DNA of 64,000 nt from G963676095 sp963676095 (GCA_963676095.1 OY781040.1:5642001-5706000), one strand, 5' to 3'; numbered from the stretch's first letter, positions 18,459 through 26,706 are shown. The notes: generated by a model from the letters alone, not told the origin. Numbers and translations are program-made.

Positions 18459-20540
18459 ATGATCAGATATTTTTTTTGTGGAGTCATTTTATTCATAGGT
18501 ACAATATGGGGTAGTGATGCACAGACCAAAGCTCCTGCTCCTTATGGCCCTGTCCCGAGCGAAAATCAGATGAGGTGGCAGGAAATGGAATATTACGCTT
18601 TTGTACATTTTTCGTTAAATACTTATACCGACCAGTCATGGGGATACGGAAATGAAGATGTCAACCTGTTTAATCCGACAAAATTGGATTGCCGTCAGTG
18701 GGCCCGTATCTGCAAAGAAGCAGGAATGAAAGGGATCATCATTACAGCAAAGCATCATTGTGGCTTTTGTCTGTGGCCTTCCAAATACACGGAGTATTCT
18801 GTAAAAAATGCTCCGTGGAAAGATGGCAAAGGGGATGTCGTCCGCGAACTGGCTGATGCCTGTAAGGAATACGGACTGAAACTGGGTATCTATTTGTCTC
18901 CCTGGGACCGAAACTATGCCGGTTACGGGAAACCTGATTATATTACCTATTTCAGGAATCAGCTTACTGAGTTGCTTACCAATTACGGACCAATTTTCGA
19001 AGTGTGGTTTGACGGCGCCAACGGAGGTTCCGGCTATTACGGCGGTGCCAATGAAACCCGCAAAATCGACCGTAAAACATACTACGACTGGAAAAACACC
19101 TACAAACTGGTTCGCAGCTTACAGCCTGATATAGTTATTTGGAACGATGGCGGTGACCGGGCAGACCTGCGCTGGGTTGGGACCGAAGCCGGTTACGTGG
19201 GTGAAACCAACTGGAGCCTGTTGGACAGCACCGGCGATGTGCCATACAACATGTTGCATTATGGTTTGGAAAACGGAAATGATTGGGTCCCTGCCGAGGT
19301 GAATACGTCCATCCGTCCGGAATGGTTCTACCATCCAAGTGAAGACAGCAAGGTGAAAACCTTGCCTCAGCTTATGGATACTTATTATCATTCTACTGGC
19401 CGGAATGCAACTTTGCTGCTCAATTTTCCGATTATGCCTGATGGGTTGATCAATGAAAAAGATGAGAAAGCAGCACTTGATTTTGCCAAAGCGGTTAAGG
19501 AGGCGTTCGCTGTAGATCTGGCAGAAAAGAAGAAAGCAACTGCCTCTAATGTTCGTGGAAACAATGCTGATTTTGGCGCAGATAAAGTTGTCGATAATAA
19601 TAAAAATACTTATTGGGCGACTGACGACGATGTAAAAACGGCTTCGCTGACCATCGATTTGGGTAAGCCAACCGTGTTCAACCGTTTTTTGGTTCAGGAA
19701 TATATCCGTTTGGGGCAACGGGTGAAAACTTTTACCGTTGACGCTTTGGTTGATGGAAACTGGAAAGAAGTGGCCAACGCAACAACTATCGGGTACAAAC
19801 GTATTCTTTGTTTCCCGAGTGTCAAGGCGACACAGGTTCGTTTTACGGTTACCGATTCGAAGAGTTGCCCTGTTATTTCCAATATTGGAATTTATGACGC
19901 ACCACAGATTCTGACCGCCCCGTCTGTGATGAGGAATCAATCCGGTGAAATAATTATAACCCCGGCCGATAAGGAATCGGCTGTTTACTATACACTGGAC
20001 GGAAGCGTACCTACCCCAAAATCAAAAAAATATACCAGTCCTTTTCAAGCAGAAGGAAAGCTTGACGTAAGGGCGATTGCTTACGATCATGTTTCCGGCA
20101 AAAGCAGTCCTGAGTGCCGGGAAGAATTCGATATCTCCCGAAAGGATTGGAAGATTGTTGGAATCGATGATGAAAAAGCTAACGCAATTTTAGACGGAAA
20201 CCCATCAACTGCATGGCACCAGAGCCGTGACAAACAAATGCCGGTTGATTTGGTAATCGATCTGGGGAAAGAAGAAAATCTCAGTGGATTCAGATATCTG
20301 CCGGATCAGGGTATTTGGAATCCGGGTATCATTACGAACTACCAGTTTTACGTTTCAATGGATAATAAAGAATGGAAATTGGTCGATCAGGGGGAATTCT
20401 CCAATATCAAGAATAACCCTTTGTGGCAGGTCAAGAAATTTGCGGTTATAAAAGCCCGTTATATCCGGTTGCGGGCTTTGAAGAATACAGAGGGCAACAA
20501 TAATACAGGATACGCCGAAGTGGATGTGATTACAAACTAA
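18459..20540 (+). CDS. GH29 alpha-L-fucosidase with two F5/8C domains
   Basis: This enzyme is expected to release alpha-linked L-fucose. The 693-residue product has a signal peptide (about 1-21). The GH29 barrel spans about 25-350, with HFSLNTYTDQSWG, the IIITAKHHCGFCLWPSKYTEYSV motif and the nucleophile D185 in FEVWFDGANGG. A first discoidin-like F5/8C domain lies at about 360-480, a chitobiase/hexosaminidase C-terminal-like segment at about 497-555 (VYYTLDGSVPTPKSKKY), and a second F5/8C domain at about 560-690 ending in GYAEVDVITN. The sequence style is that of the 1,3/1,4-fucosidase branch (GH29-B). It is separated from the next gene by only 8 bases. Confidence 0.94.
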   Translation: MIRYFFCGVILFIGTIWGSDAQTKAPAPYGPVPSENQMRWQEMEYYAFVHFSLNTYTDQSWGYGNEDVNLFNPTKLDCRQWARICKEAGMKGIIITAKHHCGFCLWPSKYTEYSVKNAPWKDGKGDVVRELADACKEYGLKLGIYLSPWDRNYAGYGKPDYITYFRNQLTELLTNYGPIFEVWFDGANGGSGYYGGANETRKIDRKTYYDWKNTYKLVRSLQPDIVIWNDGGDRADLRWVGTEAGYVGETNWSLLDSTGDVPYNMLHYGLENGNDWVPAEVNTSIRPEWFYHPSEDSKVKTLPQLMDTYYHSTGRNATLLLNFPIMPDGLINEKDEKAALDFAKAVKEAFAVDLAEKKKATASNVRGNNADFGADKVVDNNKNTYWATDDDVKTASLTIDLGKPTVFNRFLVQEYIRLGQRVKTFTVDALVDGNWKEVANATTIGYKRILCFPSVKATQVRFTVTDSKSCPVISNIGIYDAPQILTAPSVMRNQSGEIIITPADKESAVYYTLDGSVPTPKSKKYTSPFQAEGKLDVRAIAYDHVSGKSSPECREEFDISRKDWKIVGIDDEKANAILDGNPSTAWHQSRDKQMPVDLVIDLGKEENLSGFRYLPDQGIWNPGIITNYQFYVSMDNKEWKLVDQGEFSNIKNNPLWQVKKFAVIKARYIRLRALKNTEGNNNTGYAEVDVITN

Positions 20541-20548
20541 TCGACATA

Positions 20549-22903
20549 TTGAGAGTGGTTAAAAAGATAGCTTATATGGCTTTTGCCTGGCTTTTACTAA
20601 GTCTGAATGTACAGGCGCAAACGAATTTTTATGTTTCTCCCGGAGGAAATGATGCTGGCCGGGGAACGCAAAACAAGCCTTTTGCCTCAATTGGCAGGGC
20701 TTTGGAAGAGGCTCGTAAAACTTCAGGACCGGTTGTTATCAATCTTTTGGGTGGTACATATTATTTGGGCCAGCCTATCGTTTTTACACCTGCTGATTCC
20801 AGAAAAGAAAACGAGGGGTTGACATTGACAAATTTTGAAAATCAGAAAGTCACGGTTAGCGGGGGAAGTCATTTAAATTTAAAATGGGAAACCTATAAAA
20901 ATGGTATCTGGCAGGCTAAAGTGGCACAAAATCTTATTTTTGACGAATTGATTGTCAACGGGCAGTTGCAAAGGATGGCCCGTTATCCAAACTATGATCC
21001 TGCTGCTCGTTTTCTTGGAGGAACAGCAGCCGATGCTGTCAGTAAAGAGCGTGCGGCCCGGTGGAAATTCCCCGAAGGCGGGTATATACACGCTTTGCAT
21101 CGTGCCTTGTGGGGGGATTTTCATTATGTTATTACCGGTAAGGACGAAAACGGCGATATTACTTATGAAGGAGGTTGGCAAAACAATCGTCGTACGTCTA
21201 TGCACGATAAATACCGTTTTGTTGAGAATATTTTCGAAGAACTGGATACGGTGAACGAGTGGTTTTACAATAAAGTGACCAAAATTTTGTATTACTATCC
21301 ACCCCAAGGGCTGGATCTCAAAACTGCAAAATTTGAAACACCGCAGATTGCCCATTTGTTTGAATTTAGAGGTACCGAAGCAAACCCGGTGGAAAATATC
21401 ACTATCGAGGGATTAACTTTTACGCAAACCCTACGCACATTTATGCAAAACAAGGAGCCACTATTGCGAAGCGATTGGACAATTTACCGCGGGGGGGCAG
21501 TGCTTTTCAGTGGTGCCGTCAATTGTTCACTCCGGAGTTGTACGCTTTTTAACCTGGGGGGTAATGCCGTCTTTTTCGATAAATTCAACCGTGACTGTGA
21601 GGTGTCGGGATGTTTGATCTCAGAAATAGGTGCCAGTGGCATATGCTTTGTTGGAGATCCTGGTGCTGTGCGTTCTCCGAGTTTTGAATACCACGAATTT
21701 GTGCCATTGAAACAGATTGACCGGATTCCCGGCCCTAAAACAGATAATTACCCGGCAAACTGTACCGTATCCGATAACCTGATGTTTGATCTTGGCCTGG
21801 TTGAAAAGCAATCCGCCGGAGTGGAGCTATCCATGTGCCAGAGTATTAAGGTAAGCCACAATACCATTTACGATGTTCCCCGTGCAGGAATCAATGTGAG
21901 CGAGGGGACCTGGGGCGGTCACATCATTGAGTACAACGATGTGTTCAATACAGTGAAGGAAACGGGCGACCATGGTTCGTTTAATTCCTGGGGACGCGAC
22001 CGTTACTGGCACCCAAACAAGGCGACCCTCGACTCGATTGTCGAAAACAACTTAGACCTTGCCCTCCTAGATGTGGTAAAACCCATCATCCTCCGGAACA
22101 ACCGTATGCGCTGCGATCATGGTTGGGACATCGACCTGGATGATGGTTCAGGCAATTATATAATTTACAATAACCTGTGTCTGAATGGCGGCATAAAGCT
22201 TCGTGAAGGCGTCGGCCGCATCGTTGAAAATAACATCATGGTGAACAATACATTCCATCCGCATGTATGGTTCAGGAACAGTAATGATGTATTCATGCAT
22301 AATATTGTTTCAACGGGATATATGCCCATTGGTGTGGAAGGTTGGGGTAAAGAGGTTGATTATAATGTCTTTCCGGATTCAGCTTCTCTTAAAGCGGCAC
22401 AGAACAGGGAGACAGATAAACATTCGGTGTATGGTGACCTGATTTTTGTGGATCCGCCAAATGGCGATTTCCGCTTGAAAAATGGTTCCGTTGCTTTCTC
22501 TGTCGGGTTTAAAAATTTTGCCATGGACAGTTTCGGGGTCGTTTCTCCGGAATTGAAGGCCTTAGCCAAAAATGTACAGTTACCGGAAGTCATCACTCCG
22601 GATAAAGAGAAAGAAGATCAGATAATCTATTTCATGGGGGCCAGGGTAAAAAACCTGAATACACTTGGCGAGCGTTCGGCAACAGGGATGGACGAAACGA
22701 GGGGGGTATTGGTCGTTGGTGTAACTTCTGGGTCGAAAGCATCCGGGGTTTTGCAGGTAAACGATGTGATCCTGTCGTTCAATCGTAAGAGAATAGATAC
22801 ACTTCATGATTTACTGGAGGCCCGGATGCCGGTGACCGGAACAGATGCCGAAATTGTTATTTTCCGGAATCAGCAGGAGATAAAAGAATGGTTGGGTAAA
22901 TAA
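20549..22903 (+). CDS. Parallel beta-helix glycoside hydrolase (GH141-like) fused to a PDZ domain
   Basis: This is a secreted beta-helix protein that resembles GH141, a family with alpha-L-fucosidase and xylanase members. The 784-residue product begins at a TTG 8 bases after the GH29 stop. The first ATG (20576) would remove the basic residues of the signal peptide, so TTG is preferred. Features in order: signal peptide (1-24), the entry motif FYVSPGGNDAGRGTQNKPF (about 27-45), a long right-handed helix with NITIEGLTF and VSHNTIYDVPRAGINVSEG repeats up to about residue 660, and a C-terminal PDZ domain at about 697-784 (RGVLVVGVTSGSKASGV, then LQVNDVILSFNRKRI). The exact family and activity are uncertain; the fold is clear. 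It is the last gene of PUL-A. Confidence 0.8.
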   Translation: MRVVKKIAYMAFAWLLLSLNVQAQTNFYVSPGGNDAGRGTQNKPFASIGRALEEARKTSGPVVINLLGGTYYLGQPIVFTPADSRKENEGLTLTNFENQKVTVSGGSHLNLKWETYKNGIWQAKVAQNLIFDELIVNGQLQRMARYPNYDPAARFLGGTAADAVSKERAARWKFPEGGYIHALHRALWGDFHYVITGKDENGDITYEGGWQNNRRTSMHDKYRFVENIFEELDTVNEWFYNKVTKILYYYPPQGLDLKTAKFETPQIAHLFEFRGTEANPVENITIEGLTFTQTLRTFMQNKEPLLRSDWTIYRGGAVLFSGAVNCSLRSCTLFNLGGNAVFFDKFNRDCEVSGCLISEIGASGICFVGDPGAVRSPSFEYHEFVPLKQIDRIPGPKTDNYPANCTVSDNLMFDLGLVEKQSAGVELSMCQSIKVSHNTIYDVPRAGINVSEGTWGGHIIEYNDVFNTVKETGDHGSFNSWGRDRYWHPNKATLDSIVENNLDLALLDVVKPIILRNNRMRCDHGWDIDLDDGSGNYIIYNNLCLNGGIKLREGVGRIVENNIMVNNTFHPHVWFRNSNDVFMHNIVSTGYMPIGVEGWGKEVDYNVFPDSASLKAAQNRETDKHSVYGDLIFVDPPNGDFRLKNGSVAFSVGFKNFAMDSFGVVSPELKALAKNVQLPEVITPDKEKEDQIIYFMGARVKNLNTLGERSATGMDETRGVLVVGVTSGSKASGVLQVNDVILSFNRKRIDTLHDLLEARMPVTGTDAEIVIFRNQQEIKEWLGK

Positions 22904-22983
22904 TTGGTATTGCCGGAATACTGTTACAAGGATGCTAAATCTGTTTATGCGTTAAAGACAATTCAAGAAAGAATAGAGAAAAG

Positions 22984-23008
22984 AGAGCTCCGTCAGATCT
23001 GGAGCTCT
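22984..23008 (-). terminator. Hairpin shared between PUL-A end and the peptidase remnant
   Basis: A perfect 8-bp stem (AGAGCTCC at 22984-22991, GGAGCTCT at 23001-23008) with a 9-base loop lies 81 bases after the beta-helix stop codon and 12 bases beyond the stop of the minus-strand remnant. The minus-strand side continues CTTTTCTCTATTCTTTC, so it fits best as the former terminator of the remnant; it may also end PUL-A transcripts. Confidence 0.45.
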
Positions 23009-23020
23009 ATAACTTCGGTT

Positions 23021-23290
23021 TTATTTTGCGGCTTTAACGCCCTCTTTTGTCTGAACAACTTTTTGAATGGTGCCATCCGGATTATAGTCTTTGGATAGGA
23101 GCACCATCTTTTTATAGCGTTTAGTATTAATTACTGCACTTCCTGTTATAATCTCTCTATGGTTACCTTCAAATTTAAAAATGGTTCTAACTTTATTAAT
23201 TGGAGTACCGATTACCATGACTGCATGTCCATTATTTTCAGAATATAATGCCCCAAATACCGGATTATCGTTATTAATCTTAATTTCATA
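23021..23290 (-). pseudogene. Remnant of a papain/C39-like cysteine peptidase C-terminus
   Basis: The minus strand encodes about 89 codons between two stops. The part before the only ATG (23216-23218) already reads as protein: DNPVFGALYSENNGHAVMVIG. The pattern of a proline-valine strand followed by GHAVMVIG is that of the histidine-containing half of papain-like or C39-type cysteine peptidases. The catalytic cysteine half is absent, because a stop codon at 23291-23293 closes the frame on its upstream side. The tail is lysine-rich (KDYNPDGTIQKVVQTKEGVK). I read it as the 3' remainder of a gene lost by deletion. The family guess rests on one short motif. Confidence 0.5.
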
Positions 23291-23424
23291 TTATGTTCTG
23301 TGTTGCTAGATGATCAAATAGTCTGTTCATGTATCAAATTGCTGTATTTCGTAAAGAAAACCAGTACCTTCATCAAATAATCAGCAATTGTTGTTGACTG
23401 CTAAGACAAAATGGCATAAATTTA

Positions 23425-23441
23425 AACTATAGTTCGCGAAC
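23425..23441. repeat. Two overlapping 10-bp palindromes
   Basis: AACTATAGTT (23425-23434) and GTTCGCGAAC (23432-23441) share their GTT, giving AAC-N4-GTT-N4-AAC. Both are perfect dyads. They lie upstream of no obvious start codon; the HU-like gene begins 310 bases later. The role is unknown. Confidence 0.3.
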
Positions 23442-23751
23442 AGGAAATGATCTGAAAACACTCAAAGCCGTGATGAGAAGGATTAAACAGAATGGCCAGG
23501 CTTACAGACCTGCCTTGAGCAGTGCCAATATTCGTTTTATCAGCCATGCCTTCGGTAAAGGGGGCCTCCCTCTGTCCATTCCAGACGGACAATGAATGAC
23601 CATATTGCCATTCCATTCAAAATAACCAGTACAAGGTGTTTCCCGGCCTTTATTCCTTCGGGGGGAACGCCTGTCCTCTTTTTTTCCAGGCTAAGGCCAA
23701 TGGCCTGCAGAAGGGATTCCCGTTAGGTGTTTAACTTTAAATTTAATAGTT

Positions 23752-24483
23752 ATGTCAACCGTTTTACATCGCGTTAAAGCATATTTATATGACAATCCCC
23801 TGACCGAAAAGGAAGATGATTTCACGGCACGGGTCAGTTCCGAACGCAGTCTTGACATCGGCCAGATCTGTGAGTCGGCAGTAAGCCGTGGCGGGGCCGA
23901 TATTTCGTCTTCGTCCATGCAACACGGGGTCGGCCTGTTCCTGAAAGAGATGGGCTACCTGCTTTGCGACGGATTCTCAGTCAATACCGGTTACTTTACC
24001 GCAAGCCCGCTTATAAAAGGGGTGTTTAACAGTCCCCAGGAAACCTTCGATCCGGAGAAGCATACATTGCTTTTCCAGTTTAACCAGGGAGACACCCTGC
24101 GCAACGAGTTATCAGAAGTCGACGTGGAGATCATGGGGGTTGCCGATACCTCGCTGAGCATATTGCAGGTTACCGATGTTAAGACCGGCACGGTGAATGA
24201 CCAGCTTACCCCCGGGCGTAACCTGAAGATAAACGGGGCTAAAATCAAGGTGATCGGTGAAAATGCCGGTAACGGGGTTTATTTTGTGAACCAGACATCG
24301 GGCGAAAGTACCAAAGTAGATTCCTCGGATATCGTGATCAATAATCCATCTGAGTTGATTGTTGTGATCCCCGAACTGGCGGCAGGTACCTATAAGTTGC
24401 AGGTGACCACCCAGTTTAATACATCTTCCGCACTTAAGGAACCAAGAACGGCCATTTTTGACAAAGAACTGACCGTTCAATAG
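23752..24483 (+). CDS. HU-like DNA-binding protein with DUF4469 Ig-like domain
   Basis: This is a predicted nucleoid-type DNA-binding protein of a Bacteroidota-specific kind. In its 243 residues, the first half (about 1-125) has the HU/IHF-like N-terminal fold of that group (VLHRVKAYLYDNPLTEKEDDF, then LDIGQICESAVSRGGADIS). The second half (about 126-240) is a DUF4469-like Ig-fold domain, with LTPGRNLKINGAKIKVIGEN, IVVIPELAAGTYKLQVTTQF and a conserved-looking C-terminus. There is no signal peptide, so it is cytoplasmic. It stands alone between the two PULs with its own terminator 6 bases after the stop. Base composition is slightly richer in GC than the flanking intergenic DNA. Its target DNA is unknown. 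Confidence 0.85.
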   Translation: MSTVLHRVKAYLYDNPLTEKEDDFTARVSSERSLDIGQICESAVSRGGADISSSSMQHGVGLFLKEMGYLLCDGFSVNTGYFTASPLIKGVFNSPQETFDPEKHTLLFQFNQGDTLRNELSEVDVEIMGVADTSLSILQVTDVKTGTVNDQLTPGRNLKINGAKIKVIGENAGNGVYFVNQTSGESTKVDSSDIVINNPSELIVVIPELAAGTYKLQVTTQFNTSSALKEPRTAIFDKELTVQ

Positions 24484-24489
24484 ATTTTT

Positions 24490-24512
24490 ATCCGGGAGAA
24501 GGCCGGATTTTT
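24490..24512 (+). terminator. Intrinsic terminator of the HU-like gene
   Basis: A 6-bp GC-rich stem (ATCCGG at 24490-24495, CCGGAT at 24503-24508) with a 7-base loop is followed directly by a run of Ts to 24512, starting 6 bases after the stop codon. Confidence 0.75.
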
Positions 24513-24534
24513 AGATGTAAACAGGTTAAAATTA

Positions 24535-24568
24535 GTTGGTGCTGCAACAATATGCTTGCGGCACCAAC
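24535..24568. repeat. Stem-loop with 13-bp stem
   Basis: GTTGGTGCTGCAA (24535-24547) pairs with TTGCGGCACCAAC (24556-24568), one G-U pair, loop of 8. No T-run follows on either strand. It sits between the terminator and the tandem repeat and may be a structural part of a lost mobile element or a second weak terminator. Confidence 0.4.
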
Positions 24569-24612
24569 ATCCACAACGTATTGACACCCTGTCGAGATTT
24601 AAAAGGCAATTT

Positions 24613-24681
24613 CATTAACGTTTGATTGACACCCTCACTAACGTTTGATCGGCACCCTATCAAACATTTGATCGACGCTCT
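24613..24681. repeat. Three tandem 23-bp imperfect repeats
   Basis: Units at 24613-24635, 24636-24658 and 24659-24681 align without gaps. Units 1 and 2 share 20 of 23 positions, units 2 and 3 share 16 of 23, and the core is AACGTTTGATnGnCACCCT. A further isolated TTGACACCCT lies at 24581-24590. The period is not a multiple of three and no frame uses it, so it is not coding. Repeated protein-binding sites, such as the subterminal transposase sites of IS21-type elements, would look like this. Confidence 0.6.
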
Positions 24682-24972
24682 CTTCAATGGATCCCTGTTC
24701 TAAACATTCTTTTTTATAATGATGGACGAATGTCACCCGTGCCGCGATTTATATTGTAATGTCTACTGTTTTTTCTGAAGAAACCGCAGTGAGCATAAAA
24801 AGCATATTGAGAAGCGGGAATTAAATGACAAAGCCTCCATTATTCCAACAGTCAGACCTTTTATATGTATTAACATAAAATATGGAAAAACAAGAGGGGC
24901 GAAATAAAAATATTACTATTATTGTTGTTTTCAGGTTATTGAAATTCATAAAACCTAACTAAAAGAAAAGAG

Positions 24973-25557
24973 ATGACTGATAAAACACTTCGGGACATCG
25001 AAATAAACCTGAGCGATGGCTATGTTTTGAATCTTAAGGATTTTTTTGACGTTTATTATCCCGAGTTAACTTCCTTTGCTTCCCGTTATATTTCGAACCT
25101 GTCTGCTTGTGAAGATATTGTTCAGGAAATCTTTATTTCATTTTGGGAAAAGAAAAAAACTTTTTCCAATATAATTGCCGTTAAAGCCTTTTTTTATACC
25201 TCAATTAAAAATTCATGTCTGGATTTTATAAAACACAGTAAGATTGAAGATCGTTACAGGATCCAAAACCATATGGAAGATGAAGTTTCGGAATCATTTT
25301 TGGAAGAGGTGATTAGAAAGGAGGCTTACAGCGAGATTTACAAGGAAATTAATAAACTTCCGGAGATGGGGAAAAAAGTATTGTTATTAGGACTTCGCGG
25401 TAATTCAAACGAAGAAATAGCAATAGCCCTGAATATAGCTGTTAATACAGTAAAAACGCATAAAGCTAGGGCATATAAGGTTTTGAGAAAAAATCTGAAC
25501 GGATTGTTTCTGTTGTTTTTGATATGCCGGAGCTGGTTTAGCCACGCCAGGACATAG
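24973..25557 (+). CDS. ECF RNA polymerase sigma factor, FecI-like (PUL-B)
   Basis: This is the sigma factor expected to switch on PUL-B. In its 194 residues, region 2 lies at about 27-95 (SFASRYISNLSACEDIVQE, IFISFWEKK) and region 4 at about 120-175 (LPEMGKKVLLLGLRGNSNEEIA, then IAVNTVKTHKARAYKVLR). As in the first sigma factor the C-terminus is hydrophobic (GLFLLFLICRSWF) before a short basic end. The start is supported by a purine-rich AAAGAAAAGAG directly before the ATG. The anti-sigma gene follows after 90 bases. Confidence 0.93.
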   Translation: MTDKTLRDIEINLSDGYVLNLKDFFDVYYPELTSFASRYISNLSACEDIVQEIFISFWEKKKTFSNIIAVKAFFYTSIKNSCLDFIKHSKIEDRYRIQNHMEDEVSESFLEEVIRKEAYSEIYKEINKLPEMGKKVLLLGLRGNSNEEIAIALNIAVNTVKTHKARAYKVLRKNLNGLFLLFLICRSWFSHART

Positions 25558-25647
25558 ATTTGATCTGCCTTCAACACAGATCACAAAAAGGCAAAATTTT
25601 TTTGCCAGGACATGTAATTCCATTTTCACGCTCGGTCGTTTTTATAA

Positions 25648-26706
25648 ATGTTAAGAAGAGTTAATCATTTATTAAACGGTACCATGAGTCTTTTTGAATC
25701 GATAAAGGTCGGCCAATTAATTGGAAAATATCTGGCAGGAAAAGAATCCAGGGAAGACCTCGGTACAATAAATGAATGGACTGGGCAACGTGTTGATAAT
25801 CAAAAATTATTTGACTCCCTGAAAGAAGAGCGAAATCTGGCAGACTCTTTGGCTGAATTCGAAACTATAAACAAGCAGCTTGCCTGGAAAAGATATCTTG
25901 TACAGATTGACAATTTATCACTTCGAAAACTTATAGGCTGGTGGAAATTTGCAGCAGTTTTCTTTTTCCTTATGGGGTGTACCGGCATCCTTGTTTATTT
26001 GGTCAAAGAGAATTCCATATCTCCTGTAATCAATGAAACTTACACGACTATTTCAACGAATTACGGACAAAATTCTAAACTGATTTTACCTGATGGTTCT
26101 GTCGTTTGGGTTAATTCAGGGACAACCTTATCGTACAATACCAATTTCGCGGTGAATTGCCGGAGAATAAAGTTACAGGGCCAGGCTTTTTTTCAGGTTG
26201 CGAAAAATAAGGACCTGCCACTTGTTGTTTTTTGCAACGGATTAAACATTAGGGTTTTGGGAACAAGTTTTGACGTTTCGGCATATCCCGACGATCAAAA
26301 TGTCAGTGTTGTTCTGGAATCAGGGAAAGTGGAGTTACTTAACGGAAATGAGCAATCAGTAATCCATATCCTTACCTCTGGCGAGAAGGCTGATTTTGAT
26401 ACGGAATATAGACAATTATCGGTAAGCAGGGTAGACCTTTATAATTATACTTCATGGAAAGATGGCGTACTGATCTTTAAAAACGAGCCAATGGCAGATG
26501 TGCTCAAAAAACTGGAAAGATGGTATAATATTGACATTGAAGTAAAAAATGATAAGGTTTATCAGTTGATCTTCAGTGCTACGATTGTCAATGAGAGCGT
26601 GGAAGAGATTTTCGATTTAATGAAATTCAGTTGCGCCATAAACTACAACATCGTACGAAGTAAAAATCCGCGAATACCCATTAAAGTTATTATTTATAAA
26701 GACTAA
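25648..26706 (+). CDS. FecR-family anti-sigma factor (PUL-B)
   Basis: This is the membrane anti-sigma partner of the preceding sigma factor. Its 352 residues are arranged as a cytoplasmic part (1-97), a transmembrane helix at about 98-119 (GWWKFAAVFFFLMGCTGILVYLV), a FecR domain with LPDGSVVWVNSGTTLSYN and IRVLGTSFDVSAYPDDQNV (about 135-245), and a C-terminal DUF4974-like domain with LIFKNEPMADVLKKLERWYN (about 272-350). A second possible start is the ATG at 25684 (residue 13), which leaves a more usual N-terminus (MSLFESIKVGQLIGKYL). The SusC gene follows after 178 bases that carry two stem-loops. Confidence 0.93.
   Translation: MLRRVNHLLNGTMSLFESIKVGQLIGKYLAGKESREDLGTINEWTGQRVDNQKLFDSLKEERNLADSLAEFETINKQLAWKRYLVQIDNLSLRKLIGWWKFAAVFFFLMGCTGILVYLVKENSISPVINETYTTISTNYGQNSKLILPDGSVVWVNSGTTLSYNTNFAVNCRRIKLQGQAFFQVAKNKDLPLVVFCNGLNIRVLGTSFDVSAYPDDQNVSVVLESGKVELLNGNEQSVIHILTSGEKADFDTEYRQLSVSRVDLYNYTSWKDGVLIFKNEPMADVLKKLERWYNIDIEVKNDKVYQLIFSATIVNESVEEIFDLMKFSCAINYNIVRSKNPRIPIKVIIYKD

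Larger units (their letters stand above)
22904..23751. other. Boundary region after PUL-A with decayed sequence
   Basis: This stretch of 848 bases holds a hairpin (22984-23008), a truncated peptidase-like reading frame on the minus strand (23021-23290), overlapping palindromes (23425-23441) and roughly 300 bases (23450-23750) in which I recognise nothing. A plus-strand open frame near 23446-23598 (reading NDLKTLKAVMRRIKQNG) has no clear family. The region looks like decayed DNA between two loci. Confidence 0.5.
24484..24972. other. Gap between the HU-like gene and PUL-B
   Basis: This stretch of 489 bases has no gene. It holds an intrinsic terminator (24490-24512), a 13-bp stem-loop without T-run (24535-24568), a three-unit 23-bp tandem repeat (24613-24681) and an AT-rich run to the next sigma gene. 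An imperfect TAnnTTTG box (TATTGTTG at 24920-24927) is the only promoter-like element I see for that gene. Confidence 0.6.

Noticed and set aside
19119..19940. 273-codon open frame on the minus strand antisense to the GH29 gene
   Set aside because: It has no recognisable motif, is rich in Ile/His/Arg as antisense frames often are, and covers a clear GH29 coding region.
23422..23616. 64-codon minus-strand frame in the boundary region
   Set aside because: No family likeness in this or the other frames; I could not support a transposase or peptidase reading here.
24613..24681. CRISPR array
   Set aside because: The 23-bp units are directly adjoining with no spacers, degrade within three copies, and no cas gene is present in the window.
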